Below are positions 1 to 8,140 of a DNA stretch of 33,105 nucleotides, one piece after another. Positions within the stretch are counted from its first letter, which is position 1, and each line of letters begins with the position of its first letter. Source of the DNA: CAYTOF01 sp964439435 (lineage in GTDB: Bacteria; Bacillota; Clostridia; Oscillospirales; QAMX01); assembly GCA_964439435.1 (NCBI GenBank), contig CAYTOF010000017.1, positions 1 to 33,105 of the forward strand, in the 5' to 3' direction. The notes below the pieces were generated by a model that saw only the letters and a program-made list of their open reading frames with translations, was not told the DNA's origin and searched no databases. A program made the position numbers and the translations under genes.

Positions 1-332
1 TTATTCCTTATTTAATCGATGCCGGCGTGGACATAATCAACCCGGTTCAAATATCTGCAAGTGATATGGACCCGCATCAACTCAAATGTGAATATGGTGA
101 TAATATCACATTTTGGGGCGGTGGATGCGACACTCAAAATGTGCTCGGAGTGAAATCCCCGGATGATGTAAGGGAAAATGTTATTATGCTAACAGATATT
201 CTTGCTCCCGGTTCTGGTTTTGTATTCAATCAAGTCCACAATATTATGGGAAATGTTCCACCTGAAAACATTGTTGCTATGCTTGAAACCGCTTACGAGC
301 AAAGTTTTAAGTTTGGTGCTGACAAGTTATAA
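1..332 (+). CDS. Uroporphyrinogen decarboxylase (URO-D) family protein, 3' end only
   Basis: The reading frame is open from the window edge (frame of position 3) to the TAA at 330-332, so only about the last 110 residues are present. The visible part has the C-terminal half of the URO-D TIM barrel: a DAGVDIINPVQ strand, a WGGGCDTQ turn and a VHNIMGNVPPEN segment typical of the barrel end. Relatives in anaerobes include true HemE and many paralogues that act as corrinoid-linked methyltransferases (MtaA/CmuA type). The fragment does not tell which. The in-frame GTG at 27 is an internal codon, not the start. A strong terminator follows 35 nt downstream. Confidence 0.85.
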   Translation, partial: IPYLIDAGVDIINPVQISASDMDPHQLKCEYGDNITFWGGGCDTQNVLGVKSPDDVRENVIMLTDILAPGSGFVFNQVHNIMGNVPPENIVAMLETAYEQSFKFGADKL

Positions 333-346
333 TATCCCACAATAGA

Positions 347-439
347 TTCATTTAAGTATTATCCAGAAAGCCCGGCGGTAGAAATCATCAAACTCTACCG
401 CCGGGCTTTTGCTATCAATAATTATAATACTTAAATGAA
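347..439. repeat. Nested inverted repeats enclosing a terminator hairpin
   Basis: Two perfect 16-bp inverted repeats are nested. The outer arms lie at 347-362 and 424-439 (TTCATTTAAGTATTAT and its complement). The inner arms are the terminator stem at 367-382 and 394-409. Only 4 nt separate the arms on the left but 14 nt on the right, so a folded RNA would have an asymmetric internal loop. No target-site duplication is visible at the outer ends. Confidence 0.8.
367..409. terminator. Bidirectional rho-independent terminator
   Basis: A perfect 16-bp GC-rich stem (AAAGCCCGGCGGTAGA at 367-382 pairs with 394-409) has an 11-nt loop and a T-run at its 3' end on the plus strand. A-residues at its left side give a U-tract on the minus strand too. 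It lies between the convergent URO-D gene and cdaR, so it can serve both. Confidence 0.9.
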
Positions 440-462
440 CTCATATAAATATGGCTCTGTTT

Positions 463-1692
463 TTATTTCAGCGATGCAATCATATTAATCTCATATTCAC
501 CTATGACCGCTATATTGAATGCAGGTTTTATTCCGACAATGGCTGGCATAATGTAGTACCCTTCATCAATAATTTCGACACCTGATATGTTAATGTTAAC
601 TGAAATATCATCAGATTTCACAGTGCTTAGCAATCTTGAATTGCCTCTAAGTCGAATGCTTATGAAATCTTCTTCCGGTAAAACATCAAAAAGCTCGTTA
701 GTACCTCGGATAACTATGTTTTCTATGATATATTCCTTGATAATTATATCTTTGACCGATAGCTCAACTGTTGCACTGGTACGATCTGTCAGGCAATCGA
801 TACCAGAAGGTAGTACAAATTGCTTTTCGGTCGTGATTCCATCACCTATACCATCCAAATCAATCATACCAAGAGAAAGGTATTCGATTTCTGCTAAGGA
901 GGCTTTATCACCTACAAGAACAACCTTTGACGGGGTGATTTTAACATCAATATCGTCACTACTCAAACCTCCTCCATAATTCAATGTGACTTTGAGTGGC
1001 ATTTCTTTTAACATATAAACAGGAACAAAAACATCAACAGTTTTGTCCAGAATCTGTATATTAGGTAATTCTATTATTTCACCGTTATCTCCGATCAAAT
1101 TAACCGGCAGAGTGAGTAGTTGGCTTTCGGATAATTCGCTGATATCATGAGAAATCAAGCCATGGGAAATAGCGTTAATTTCAGTAGAAGGCCCCTTCAC
1201 TTTAGCGGTTATGGCCTGAAGCTCAGGTAATCCAAGACTTAAACCCTCTTCAAGAGTTCCAAGCATTTCATGCTTGATGTCTATGTTTTTTTCTATTATT
1301 TTATCAACAACAACGGTAGCTTTCATATCATTTGGGTTCATCACAGTTATGTCAGCATTAGGGGTAACTACACTGCATATTATTCGATTTTCTCCATCAA
1401 TAGCGATTTGAGAAACATCACAAATAACTTCAATATCTGTCTTCTTCAAAGACAGTATGACGTTTCTCTTCCCACGTAGTGTGACATCAAGGGAGATATT
1501 GGTGTCAGAGAGTATCGAGTATGACATTCTCTGGAAAAGCTCAGTTGCACCGTTTACTGTCACTTTAACGCTATTAAATGTAATTGTCACTTCCGGATTA
1601 ATAACGCTCATAACAAAAATCCAGAGTACAATTGAGGTAAATGTAGCTCCTATTTTCAGATGAATGTTATATTTTTTTACCCACCGTATCAT
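463..1692 (-). CDS. cdaR: CdaR: YbbR-domain regulator of the diadenylate cyclase
   Basis: This is a 409-residue protein with one N-terminal membrane anchor (about residues 12-32, a hydrophobic VLWIFVMSV stretch). A long extracytoplasmic region follows, made of repeated YbbR-type beta domains (recurring ITAKVKGPSTEI / ITPSKVVLVGD-like segments). CdaR binds the membrane cyclase CdaA and modulates c-di-AMP output. The ATG at 1692 is chosen because GGAG at 1698-1701 lies 5 nt upstream; the GTG at 1698 would overlap that site. It follows cdaA by about 20 nt in one transcript. The usual third gene, glmM, is absent: a terminator follows directly. Confidence 0.9.
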   Translation of the reverse strand: MIRWVKKYNIHLKIGATFTSIVLWIFVMSVINPEVTITFNSVKVTVNGATELFQRMSYSILSDTNISLDVTLRGKRNVILSLKKTDIEVICDVSQIAIDGENRIICSVVTPNADITVMNPNDMKATVVVDKIIEKNIDIKHEMLGTLEEGLSLGLPELQAITAKVKGPSTEINAISHGLISHDISELSESQLLTLPVNLIGDNGEIIELPNIQILDKTVDVFVPVYMLKEMPLKVTLNYGGGLSSDDIDVKITPSKVVLVGDKASLAEIEYLSLGMIDLDGIGDGITTEKQFVLPSGIDCLTDRTSATVELSVKDIIIKEYIIENIVIRGTNELFDVLPEEDFISIRLRGNSRLLSTVKSDDISVNINISGVEIIDEGYYIMPAIVGIKPAFNIAVIGEYEINMIASLK

Positions 1693-1713
1693 TTGCACTC
1701 CAAATAAATTATA

Positions 1714-2580
1714 TTATTCAATCTTTTCAGATGTTTTTTTTGTTTTTTTCCAAAAGAATAATTTTTCCAATTTACCTTCATCTGTTGCATCGGTTAGCAA
1801 TTCTTTGTTAAGTATTGCCAATAAAGTATCTGGTGAAAGATTTCTTTTAAGCGCTCCTCCAGATGCTACAGAAATAGCTCCAGTTTCTTCAGATACTATT
1901 ACAGAGAGAGCATCTGTTAATTCGCTTATTCCAACTCCTGCTTTATGTCTGGTGCCTAATTCTCTGTTAAAATGCTTGTTATCAGACAAAGGTAATGTAC
2001 AACCGGCTGCAGCTATCTTACCATCTCTTAATATCACTGCTCCGTCATGCAAAGGCGCTCGATTATAGAATATATTTTTCAAGAGCTCTCCGGATATATC
2101 TGCGTTTACCAAGGTACCGGTTTTCATAATATCGCCTAGCTTGGTTTCACGCTCTATCACTATCAAAGCTCCGGTCTTTGTCTTTGAAAAATAAACACAG
2201 GTATCTACAATCTGTGCAATGGAGCGAACAACAGCATTTACATTTTGATCTCGATCTTGATTGAATAACTGCGGGAGGCGGCTTCTTCCTACGGAATCGA
2301 GCATACGCCTGAGTTCAGGTTGAAATAATACGACCAGAGCCAAAATTCCTATTTGGAGAGTTGCACTCAATATGTAATAGAGCACATTGAACTGAAGCCA
2401 GCCAACAATCTGCGTTGCAATAACAATAACAAATATGCCTTTGATTACTTGAGCTGCACTGGAATCCCTCAAAAGTTGGAATATTTTATAAATGACGTAT
2501 GCAACTAAGATGATGTCAATGAGATCTTGCCATCGCAATAAACCTAAAGTATTTCTAAACAAAGTAAGAAGTTGTTCCAT
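1714..2580 (-). CDS. cdaA: CdaA membrane diadenylate cyclase (c-di-AMP synthase)
   Basis: The 288-residue protein has three hydrophobic segments (roughly 20-38, 46-63 and 67-88) and then a DAC (DisA_N) domain from about 95 to 255. The catalytic DGA motif is at 179-181 (LHDGAVIL). The second signature, usually RHR, reads RHK at 211-213 (GTRHKAGVGISE). The family condenses two ATP to c-di-AMP, which controls potassium and osmolyte transport and cell-wall homeostasis. The start at 2580 follows GGAG at 2585-2588; an upstream in-frame TTG at 2592 precedes that site and is not used here. The C-terminus is lysine-rich. It is divergent from metK. Confidence 0.93.
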   Translation of the reverse strand: MEQLLTLFRNTLGLLRWQDLIDIILVAYVIYKIFQLLRDSSAAQVIKGIFVIVIATQIVGWLQFNVLYYILSATLQIGILALVVLFQPELRRMLDSVGRSRLPQLFNQDRDQNVNAVVRSIAQIVDTCVYFSKTKTGALIVIERETKLGDIMKTGTLVNADISGELLKNIFYNRAPLHDGAVILRDGKIAAAGCTLPLSDNKHFNRELGTRHKAGVGISELTDALSVIVSEETGAISVASGGALKRNLSPDTLLAILNKELLTDATDEGKLEKLFFWKKTKKTSEKIE

Positions 2581-2642
2581 AAGTCTCCACAATTTCTATG
2601 TGATTCATGAATTGCATAAGTAGTCTAATAATGTCTACATAT

Positions 2643-2670
2643 ATAATACCATATTCATTAAAAATATCAA
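2643..2670 (-). promoter_or_regulatory. Predicted sigma-A promoter of cdaA-cdaR
   Basis: On the minus strand TTGATA (2665-2670) and TATTAT (2643-2648) are 16 nt apart, about 65 nt upstream of the cdaA start. Five of six bases match the consensus in each hexamer or nearly so. Confidence 0.65.
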
Positions 2671-2784
2671 GAGTTATATAAGCGCCAAACACGGTAAAGC
2701 AATAAATAACTAAATAAAGACAACTGACTAAATCACTATTGCATTTATTATTTGTTTTATGGATTGTCCTACATCTTAGGAACA

Positions 2785-2813
2785 TTGACTTTTATGACTA
2801 TACAATGTAAAAT
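2785..2813 (+). promoter_or_regulatory. Predicted sigma-A promoter of metK
   Basis: TTGACT (2785-2790) and TAAAAT (2808-2813) have a 17-nt spacer. The expected transcript start is about 2820, leaving a leader of only about 48 nt. That is too short for a SAM riboswitch, and no S-box/SAM-I features are seen. Confidence 0.75.
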
Positions 2814-2867
2814 AATTAGTATAAGTTTTTTTTAACAACACTTCTTATTGCGAGGTATTTTTATATT

Positions 2868-4052
2868 ATGAGATACAGGCTTTTTACATCAGAGTCCGTT
2901 ACCGAAGGACACCCAGACAAAGTATGTGACATTATTTCAGATGCCATTTTGGATGAAATTTTCAAAATTGATTGTAATGCTCGTGTAGCTTGTGAATGTG
3001 CAGCGACTACCGGGCTTGTTGTCATAATGGGAGAAATTACTGCTAATTGTAATGTAGACTATTCATCTATTGCCAGAAAATCAATTAAAGAGATTGGATA
3101 TGATGGATTCCCCACTGGATTTGACTATAAAACATGCGCAGTTCTAACATCTATTGGAGAGCAATCAGCAGATATCGCATTAGGAGTTGATTCTTCTTTT
3201 GAAACAAAGACAAACAGTCAAGACAAATATGACCTCATCGGCGCCGGGGATCAAGGCATGGTATTTGGTTATGCCTGCAAAGGTAATGACGAATTGATGC
3301 CGGCACCCATTTATTATGCTCATAAGCTTACCAAAAAGCTTTCGGAAGTGCGTAAGCAAAATATCTTGCCTTTTGTCTTGCCCGACGGCAAATCCCAGGT
3401 TACTTTGCAATATGGAGAAGCTGGGGAACTCTTGCGAGCCGAGGCTATTGTAGTATCAACGCAACATATCGAAGAGATTCCCTTAATTGATTTAAGAGAT
3501 GCAATAATGGAAGAGGTCATTTTAAAAACTATTCCCAGCATCTATATTGACAAAGATACGAAAATATTCATAAATCCAACCGGTCGGTTTGTGACAGGAG
3601 GACCTAAAGGAGACTCAGGATTAACCGGCAGAAAATTGATAGTCGACACTTATGGTGGTTATGCCCGCCATGGAGGCGGCGCATTTTCCGGAAAAGATCC
3701 TACAAAGGTTGACCGTTCTGCATCTTATATGGCTCGGTTTATTGCAAAAAATGTTGTTGCATCCGGGCTTGCAAAAGAAGTGGAAATTGGACTTGCATAT
3801 GCTATTGGTGTCGCCCGCCCTGTGATGGTTGCAGCAAATACTTTTAGTTCAGGTATATTAAGTGATGAAAAGTTAGAAAAGCTCATTTGTGAGTGTTATG
3901 ATATGAGACCTGAAGCAATTATTGAAAATCTGAATTTGAGACGACCTCTTTATAAGCAAATCGCAGCCTACGGACATTTTGGTAGATCAGATATTGATTT
4001 GCCGTGGGAAGATATAAGCGAAGCTACAAAGCTATATGATTTAGCAAAATAA
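2868..4052 (+). CDS. metK: S-adenosylmethionine synthetase
   Basis: This 394-residue enzyme makes SAM from methionine and ATP in the cytoplasm. The diagnostic motifs are all present: GHPDKVCD near the N-terminus (substrate and metal site), GAGDQGMVFGYA in the middle, and the glycine-rich GGGAFSGKDPTKVDRSA loop around residues 264-280. Length is normal for the family. GAGG at 2852-2855 lies about 12 nt before the ATG, a rather long spacing. It is the first of three plus-strand genes with short gaps; the other two are nucleotide- and RNA-modifying enzymes. The TrmH-type gene downstream uses SAM, but that link is probably incidental. Confidence 0.97.
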   Translation: MRYRLFTSESVTEGHPDKVCDIISDAILDEIFKIDCNARVACECAATTGLVVIMGEITANCNVDYSSIARKSIKEIGYDGFPTGFDYKTCAVLTSIGEQSADIALGVDSSFETKTNSQDKYDLIGAGDQGMVFGYACKGNDELMPAPIYYAHKLTKKLSEVRKQNILPFVLPDGKSQVTLQYGEAGELLRAEAIVVSTQHIEEIPLIDLRDAIMEEVILKTIPSIYIDKDTKIFINPTGRFVTGGPKGDSGLTGRKLIVDTYGGYARHGGGAFSGKDPTKVDRSASYMARFIAKNVVASGLAKEVEIGLAYAIGVARPVMVAANTFSSGILSDEKLEKLICECYDMRPEAIIENLNLRRPLYKQIAAYGHFGRSDIDLPWEDISEATKLYDLAK

Positions 4053-4093
4053 TTGCATAGTTTAAACAAATTGCTTTATCAGAAAGGTTTTGA

Positions 4094-4585
4094 TTGAAAA
4101 TGAGAAGAGATAAAACAAACTACTATCTTGATATTGCGGAAACAGTGCTTGAGCGCGGTACTTGCATTCGCAGAAACTTTGGGGCGATAATTGTTAAAAA
4201 TGATCAGATAATTTCTACCGGATATGTCGGAGCACCCCGTGGTCGAAAGAACTGTATTGATCTTGGATTTTGTATGCGTGAAAAACTCTCCATACCGCGC
4301 GGAGAAAGATATGAAATGTGTCGCTCGGTTCACGCTGAGCAAAATGCTATTATTTCGGCTTCACGGGAAGAAATGATTGGATCTACCCTTTATTTAGTTG
4401 GAAAAGAAGCAACAACTGATAAGTATGTAGAAAATGCTTCTCCATGCTCGTTGTGCAAACGATTCATAATAAATGCTGGTATAAGCGAAGTTATTGTACG
4501 CTTAACCAGAGATGACTTCGAGCGATATGATGTAAAGAAATGGGTTGAACAAGATGAATCACTTGAAGGTAGAAAAGGTTATTAA
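4094..4585 (+). CDS. dCMP deaminase family (ComEB-like) zinc deaminase
   Basis: The 163-residue protein belongs to the cytidine/deoxycytidylate deaminase fold. The zinc ligand and proton-shuttle motif is SVHAEQNAI (H80, E82), and the second zinc motif is PCSLC (C118, C121). The extra cysteines C54, C60 and C76 in the insert before HAE are typical of ComEB/dCMP deaminases, which have a structural site there. The likely reaction is dCMP to dUMP for thymidylate supply. A TTG start at 4094 is chosen because AGAAAGG (4081-4087) is then 6 nt away; the ATG at 4100 is the alternative. It lies 41 nt after metK. Confidence 0.85.
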   Translation: MKMRRDKTNYYLDIAETVLERGTCIRRNFGAIIVKNDQIISTGYVGAPRGRKNCIDLGFCMREKLSIPRGERYEMCRSVHAEQNAIISASREEMIGSTLYLVGKEATTDKYVENASPCSLCKRFIINAGISEVIVRLTRDDFERYDVKKWVEQDESLEGRKGY

Positions 4586-4631
4586 ATAAATTCTACTATT
4601 ATCTTTTTTATATATTTTGTTTGGAGGAGTT

Positions 4632-5471
4632 ATGATCGATAATTCTTTGGTTCTAACAAGACATAAGGAGAAAATCAAAGCGATCGGTGAAAAAAATGAA
4701 GTATTCACAAAAGCAAAATCCCTTCTAAATAATTCTACCGCAGATAATGATAGGCATTTCGTAACAGAAGGTTTGTGGGCACACATGAAAATAGTTGACA
4801 CGAACACTCAAGTGCTACACTTTATATTTTGTTCTTCTCTTATGTATACCGCAGAATCGATTGAAATCCTTGACTATATGCTTCAATATGCAGATCATGC
4901 TTATTCCGTTTCAGAGAAGGTTTTTGGAAAACTAAGTGTAAGAGACAGACAAGATGGTTTTTTATCTATATGCAAACTACCCGCCCATGACTTTGAAAAA
5001 ATGGCTCTGAAAAACAATGCAATTTGTGTTGTTTTAGATGGTCTTGAAATACCGGGTAATATAGGCACAATAGCTCGTACATGCGATGGAGCAGGAATTG
5101 ATGCGATGTTAATCTGCAACAAGAGAGCCCGCTTGCTGCATCCAAAATTTATTAAAGGCAGCATGGGAGCTGTATTTTCGATTCCTATACATGAGTTCGA
5201 CACAGTCGATAATTGCCGTCAATGGCTTTTAAAACGCAATTTTAACATTTATCTTGCTGATCCAAGTGCTGATTCTTTTTATAACAAGCGCAATTATCAC
5301 GGGAGAACTGCTCTTGTTGTCGGCAATGAACGATATGGTTTGAGCGCTGATTGGTATTCCGAAAAAGTAGAATTGCTCTCTATTCCCATGCTTGGTATTT
5401 GCGATTCTCTGAATGCCGGAGTTGCCGCTTCCATTATACTATATGACATGAGTACAAAATTAAAACTTTAA
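4632..5471 (+). CDS. TrmH/SpoU family RNA 2'-O-methyltransferase
   Basis: The 279-residue protein has an N-terminal substrate-binding region (about 1-115) and a SPOUT knot domain. All three SpoU motifs are visible: motif 1 LEIPGNIGTIARTCDGAG, motif 2 LVVGNERYGLSADW and motif 3 IPMLGICDSLNAGVAASI. These form the SAM site in the trefoil knot. Relatives methylate ribose 2'-OH in 23S rRNA or tRNA (RlmB, TrmH, TsnR); the exact target cannot be read from sequence. The ATG at 4632 follows GGAGG at 4623-4627 at good spacing; the upstream TTG at 4617 precedes the ribosome binding site. Confidence 0.88.
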   Translation: MIDNSLVLTRHKEKIKAIGEKNEVFTKAKSLLNNSTADNDRHFVTEGLWAHMKIVDTNTQVLHFIFCSSLMYTAESIEILDYMLQYADHAYSVSEKVFGKLSVRDRQDGFLSICKLPAHDFEKMALKNNAICVVLDGLEIPGNIGTIARTCDGAGIDAMLICNKRARLLHPKFIKGSMGAVFSIPIHEFDTVDNCRQWLLKRNFNIYLADPSADSFYNKRNYHGRTALVVGNERYGLSADWYSEKVELLSIPMLGICDSLNAGVAASIILYDMSTKLKL

Positions 5472-5536
5472 AAATTCGTTTATTAATGATATTTTGCAAG
5501 ATTTCTCTTTGTAAAAAAGTTACCACACAATAAAGC

Positions 5537-5565
5537 TTGACAAATAGCAAATGTTAAATTATAAT
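5537..5565 (+). promoter_or_regulatory. Consensus sigma-A promoter of the fatty acid operon
   Basis: TTGACA (5537-5542) and TATAAT (5560-5565) are both perfect and are separated by the ideal 17 nt. This is the strongest promoter in the window. Transcription should start near 5572, just before the palindrome at 5576-5592. Confidence 0.92.
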
Positions 5566-5575
5566 CTGCATATAA

Positions 5576-5592
5576 TTAGATAGACTATCTAA
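5576..5592. promoter_or_regulatory. 17-bp palindromic operator, probable FabT (MarR) site
   Basis: TTAGATAGACTATCTAA is a perfect dyad of 8 bp around a central A. It covers about +5 to +21 of the predicted transcript and ends 16 nt before the start codon of the MarR gene. Size and position fit repression by a dimeric winged-helix regulator encoded immediately downstream (autoregulation). The assignment to FabT is inference from context. Confidence 0.75.
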
Positions 5593-5608
5593 GTTGTTGA
5601 GGTGAAAC

Positions 5609-6085
5609 ATGAAAGAAGAGTTGGATGCCCTGTTGAATACCGCTCTCGTGGATACTTTTAAAAACATCCTAAAGTTAGAAGAAAAAATGATCCGTGCTAA
5701 TAGTAGATTAAATTTATCCATTAGCGAAATGCACCTTCTTGAATCTGTTGGAAAGAGCGACGATAACGGTCGTACAATAAGTGAAATTGCCTCTGATCTT
5801 GATATAAAATTGTCCTCTGTTACTATTGCTGTTAACAAGCTTACCTCAAAAGGTTATGTAAGTAAGTCTAGAGGAGTGGATGATGGACGTACAGTTATTG
5901 TTAAGCTCACTCAAAGAGGAAAAAAGGTTGATCACATACACAAAGGATTTCACAGAAGAATGATTCATAATATTACTTCTATTCTAAATTCCGAAGAAGA
6001 AGCAATCGTCATAAAAGTTTTGCATAGACTCAATGACTATTTCACATCTAAAATTGAGCATTCGGAGGATAATAATGAGCTTTAG
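5609..6085 (+). CDS. fabT: MarR family regulator of fatty acid synthesis (FabT-like)
   Basis: The 158-residue protein has a MarR winged-helix fold: dimerisation helices at both ends, a recognition helix region DLDIKLSSVTIAVNKLTSKG (about 71-90), and the wing with the family DDGRTVIVKLT motif (about 91-103). In streptococci and lactococci FabT occupies this same first position of the fab cluster and represses it with acyl-ACP as corepressor. Here the promoter plus palindrome directly upstream support autoregulation and control of the whole operon. The gene overlaps fabH by 11 nt, implying translational coupling. It is not FapR, which has a hotdog effector domain. Confidence 0.85.
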   Translation: MKEELDALLNTALVDTFKNILKLEEKMIRANSRLNLSISEMHLLESVGKSDDNGRTISEIASDLDIKLSSVTIAVNKLTSKGYVSKSRGVDDGRTVIVKLTQRGKKVDHIHKGFHRRMIHNITSILNSEEEAIVIKVLHRLNDYFTSKIEHSEDNNEL

Positions 6086-7031
6086 AATTGCCGGTACCGG
6101 CAGTGCAATGCCAGAATTTACATTGTATAACGAGGATTTTGAAAGCTTTTTGGATACAAATAACGAGTGGATATACTCTCGAACCGGCATTAAAAGCCGC
6201 CCCATTTTGACTGAACCTTCTATCGTTCCGTTGGCAGTTCAAGCTTCAGCTTCTGCACTTCAAAACGCAAATGCTTTACCTTCTCAGATACAACTGATTA
6301 TCTGTGCTACCGTCAGCAACGACTATCTAACACCTTCACTCGCATGTTTAGTTCAGTCTGCTCTAGGAGCAAACTGCCCAGCCTTTGACTTAAATGCAGC
6401 CTGCACTGGATTTATATATGCTCTCGAGGTCGCAAATGGTTTTATTTCTCATGGCTTTGACAATGTTCTTGTTATTGGAATAGATGCAATCTCACGATTT
6501 GCTGATTGGACAGATCGTTCAACCTGTATACTTTTCGGTGATGGCGGAGGTGCTGTTTTACTTAAAAGAGGCAGTGGGCGAATTTCAAGTGTATTATCTT
6601 CCTCGGGTAATGCTGATATTCTCTCTATACCTCAGTATCAAACTGATTGTCCTTTTAAATCTACTGTTTCAAAAGCACTGGTTCTACAAATGAGCGGAAG
6701 AGAAGTTTTTAAATTTGCTGTGAATGCTTTATGTGATGACTTAGAGCAAGCATTGAAACGTGCTAATTTAAATAAAAATGATTTGTCTATGGTTATCCCC
6801 CACCAAGCCAATCGGCGAATCATAGAAGCAGCTGCAGTGCGTCTTGGATTGCCTTTAGAAAAAGTAATTTGTATGATCGATTATCTTGGCAATATGTCAG
6901 CTGGCAGTCTTCCGGTTGTATTAGATCGGCTTAATAAAAGCTGTAAGTTACAAAATGGTGATTTTATCGCACTTTGTGCATTTGGAGGAGGTATGACCAG
7001 TGGTTGTATAATTATTAAATGGAATAGATAA
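6075..7031 (+). CDS. fabH: 3-oxoacyl-ACP synthase III (FabH)
   Basis: This 318-residue thiolase-fold enzyme condenses an acyl-CoA primer with malonyl-ACP to begin fatty acid synthesis. The catalytic triad is complete: C110 (LNAACTGFIYAL), H243 (IPHQANRRI) and N273 (DYLGNMSAGSLP). The GDGGGAVLL segment is at about 155-163. The ATG at 6075 is chosen because GGAGG (6064-6068) lies 6 nt upstream and the protein then starts with the usual FabH beta strand. It overlaps the end of the MarR gene. A 161-nt gap follows it, the only sizeable gap inside the operon. Confidence 0.95.
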   Translation: MSFRIAGTGSAMPEFTLYNEDFESFLDTNNEWIYSRTGIKSRPILTEPSIVPLAVQASASALQNANALPSQIQLIICATVSNDYLTPSLACLVQSALGANCPAFDLNAACTGFIYALEVANGFISHGFDNVLVIGIDAISRFADWTDRSTCILFGDGGGAVLLKRGSGRISSVLSSSGNADILSIPQYQTDCPFKSTVSKALVLQMSGREVFKFAVNALCDDLEQALKRANLNKNDLSMVIPHQANRRIIEAAAVRLGLPLEKVICMIDYLGNMSAGSLPVVLDRLNKSCKLQNGDFIALCAFGGGMTSGCIIIKWNR

Positions 7032-7192
7032 TATCAATTTATATCATAATTTTTGAATGATTATGTTTCCAATCCAAATCTTGTGTCTACAATCTGTAAA
7101 AAAACCACCTTATTCTGGGGAACACCAGGACATGAATTGTTGTTCAATAATAGCAAGATTTCTAAATTGATAATAAACAAGGAGTGTATATT
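7032..7192 (+). other. Gap in the fab operon where acpP is usually found
   Basis: No open frame of useful length and no acyl carrier protein DSL motif is visible. The gap is too short for a whole ACP gene (about 230 bp). Near its end, TTGATAATAAA (7167-7177) is one base away from a palindrome of the kind bound by streptococcal FabT. AAGGAG at 7179-7184 serves fabK. No clear terminator or promoter is seen. Confidence 0.5.
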
Positions 7193-8140
7193 TTGATTAG
7201 AACATGTATAACTGAACTTTTGGATATAAAATATCCCATTTTTCAAGGCGGCATGGCTTGGGTTTCTGAAGCATCCCTAGCAGCAGCAGTGAGTGAAGCC
7301 GGTGGATTAGGTGTCATTTCTGCCATGAACGCAGGACCAGAATGGCTACGTGGTGAAATTGCAAAAGCTCGTAAGCTTACAAACAAGAAGTTTGCTGTGA
7401 ATATAATGCTTTTATCCCCTCATACTGATTCTATAGCAAAAGTAGTTATTGAAGAAGGAATTACAATAGTCACGACGGGTGCAGGAATGCCATCAAGATA
7501 TATGAAGGATTGGTTAGCAGCAGGCATTAAAGTAATTCCTGTTGTTCCAAGTGTTGGCATAGCAAGACTAGTTGAAAGAAGCGGAGCTGTTGCTGTAATT
7601 GCAGAAGGCGGTGAAGCCGGGGGGCATATTGGAGAAACGACCACAATGGCTCTTATACCACAAGTTTGTGATGCAGTCAAAATACCGGTTGTCGCAGCTG
7701 GTGGCATTGCAGATGGTCGAGGAGCAGCTGCCGCCTTAATGTTAGGCGCAGGAGGTGTGCAAGTAGGCACCGCCTTTTTGGTAGCCAATGAATGCAATAT
7801 CCACGAAAATTATAAAAAAAGAATATTAAAAGCGAAAGATATTGACACAGTTATAACCGGACGTCGCCTTGGCCATCCGGTCAGATCATTGAGGTCACCA
7901 TTTTCTCGTCGATTTGCTAATCTGGAGAATGATGTGAATGTGTCGAACAGCGAATTAGAAAACCTGGGGCTTGGAGCACTGCGAAACGCGGTTGTTGAGG
8001 GTGATGAACAGAATGGCTGTTTTATGGCAGGTCAAATAGCTGGTTTGATAAATGAAGAAAAATCTGTTAAAGCAATAATTCAAGAAATGTTTCAACAGGC
8101 AGAACAATTGATAATAGGAGCAAACAAATGTATAATCTAG
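7193..8140 (+). CDS. fabK: Enoyl-ACP reductase II (FabK, FMN-dependent)
   Basis: The 315-residue protein is a nitronate-monooxygenase-type TIM barrel flavoprotein that reduces trans-2-enoyl-ACP with NAD(P)H, the last step of each elongation cycle. Motifs include the N-terminal YPIFQGGMAWVS, EGGEAGGHIGE (phosphate/FMN loop), PVVAAGGIADGRG and LGAGGVQVGTAFL. It is unrelated to FabI and typical of streptococci and clostridia; FabK enzymes are insensitive to triclosan. The start is TTG at 7193, 8 nt after AAGGAG; a GTG at 7184 overlaps that site. Its end overlaps fabD by 13 nt. Confidence 0.95.
   Translation: MIRTCITELLDIKYPIFQGGMAWVSEASLAAAVSEAGGLGVISAMNAGPEWLRGEIAKARKLTNKKFAVNIMLLSPHTDSIAKVVIEEGITIVTTGAGMPSRYMKDWLAAGIKVIPVVPSVGIARLVERSGAVAVIAEGGEAGGHIGETTTMALIPQVCDAVKIPVVAAGGIADGRGAAAALMLGAGGVQVGTAFLVANECNIHENYKKRILKAKDIDTVITGRRLGHPVRSLRSPFSRRFANLENDVNVSNSELENLGLGALRNAVVEGDEQNGCFMAGQIAGLINEEKSVKAIIQEMFQQAEQLIIGANKCII

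Noticed and set aside
2814..2867. A possible SAM riboswitch upstream of metK
   Set aside because: The predicted leader is only about 48 nt and shows no S-box core or terminator; there is no space for a riboswitch.
5609..6085. FapR as the fatty acid regulator, because the operator resembles a FapR box in length
   Set aside because: The protein has the MarR winged helix with a DDGRT wing and no hotdog acyl-CoA-binding domain.
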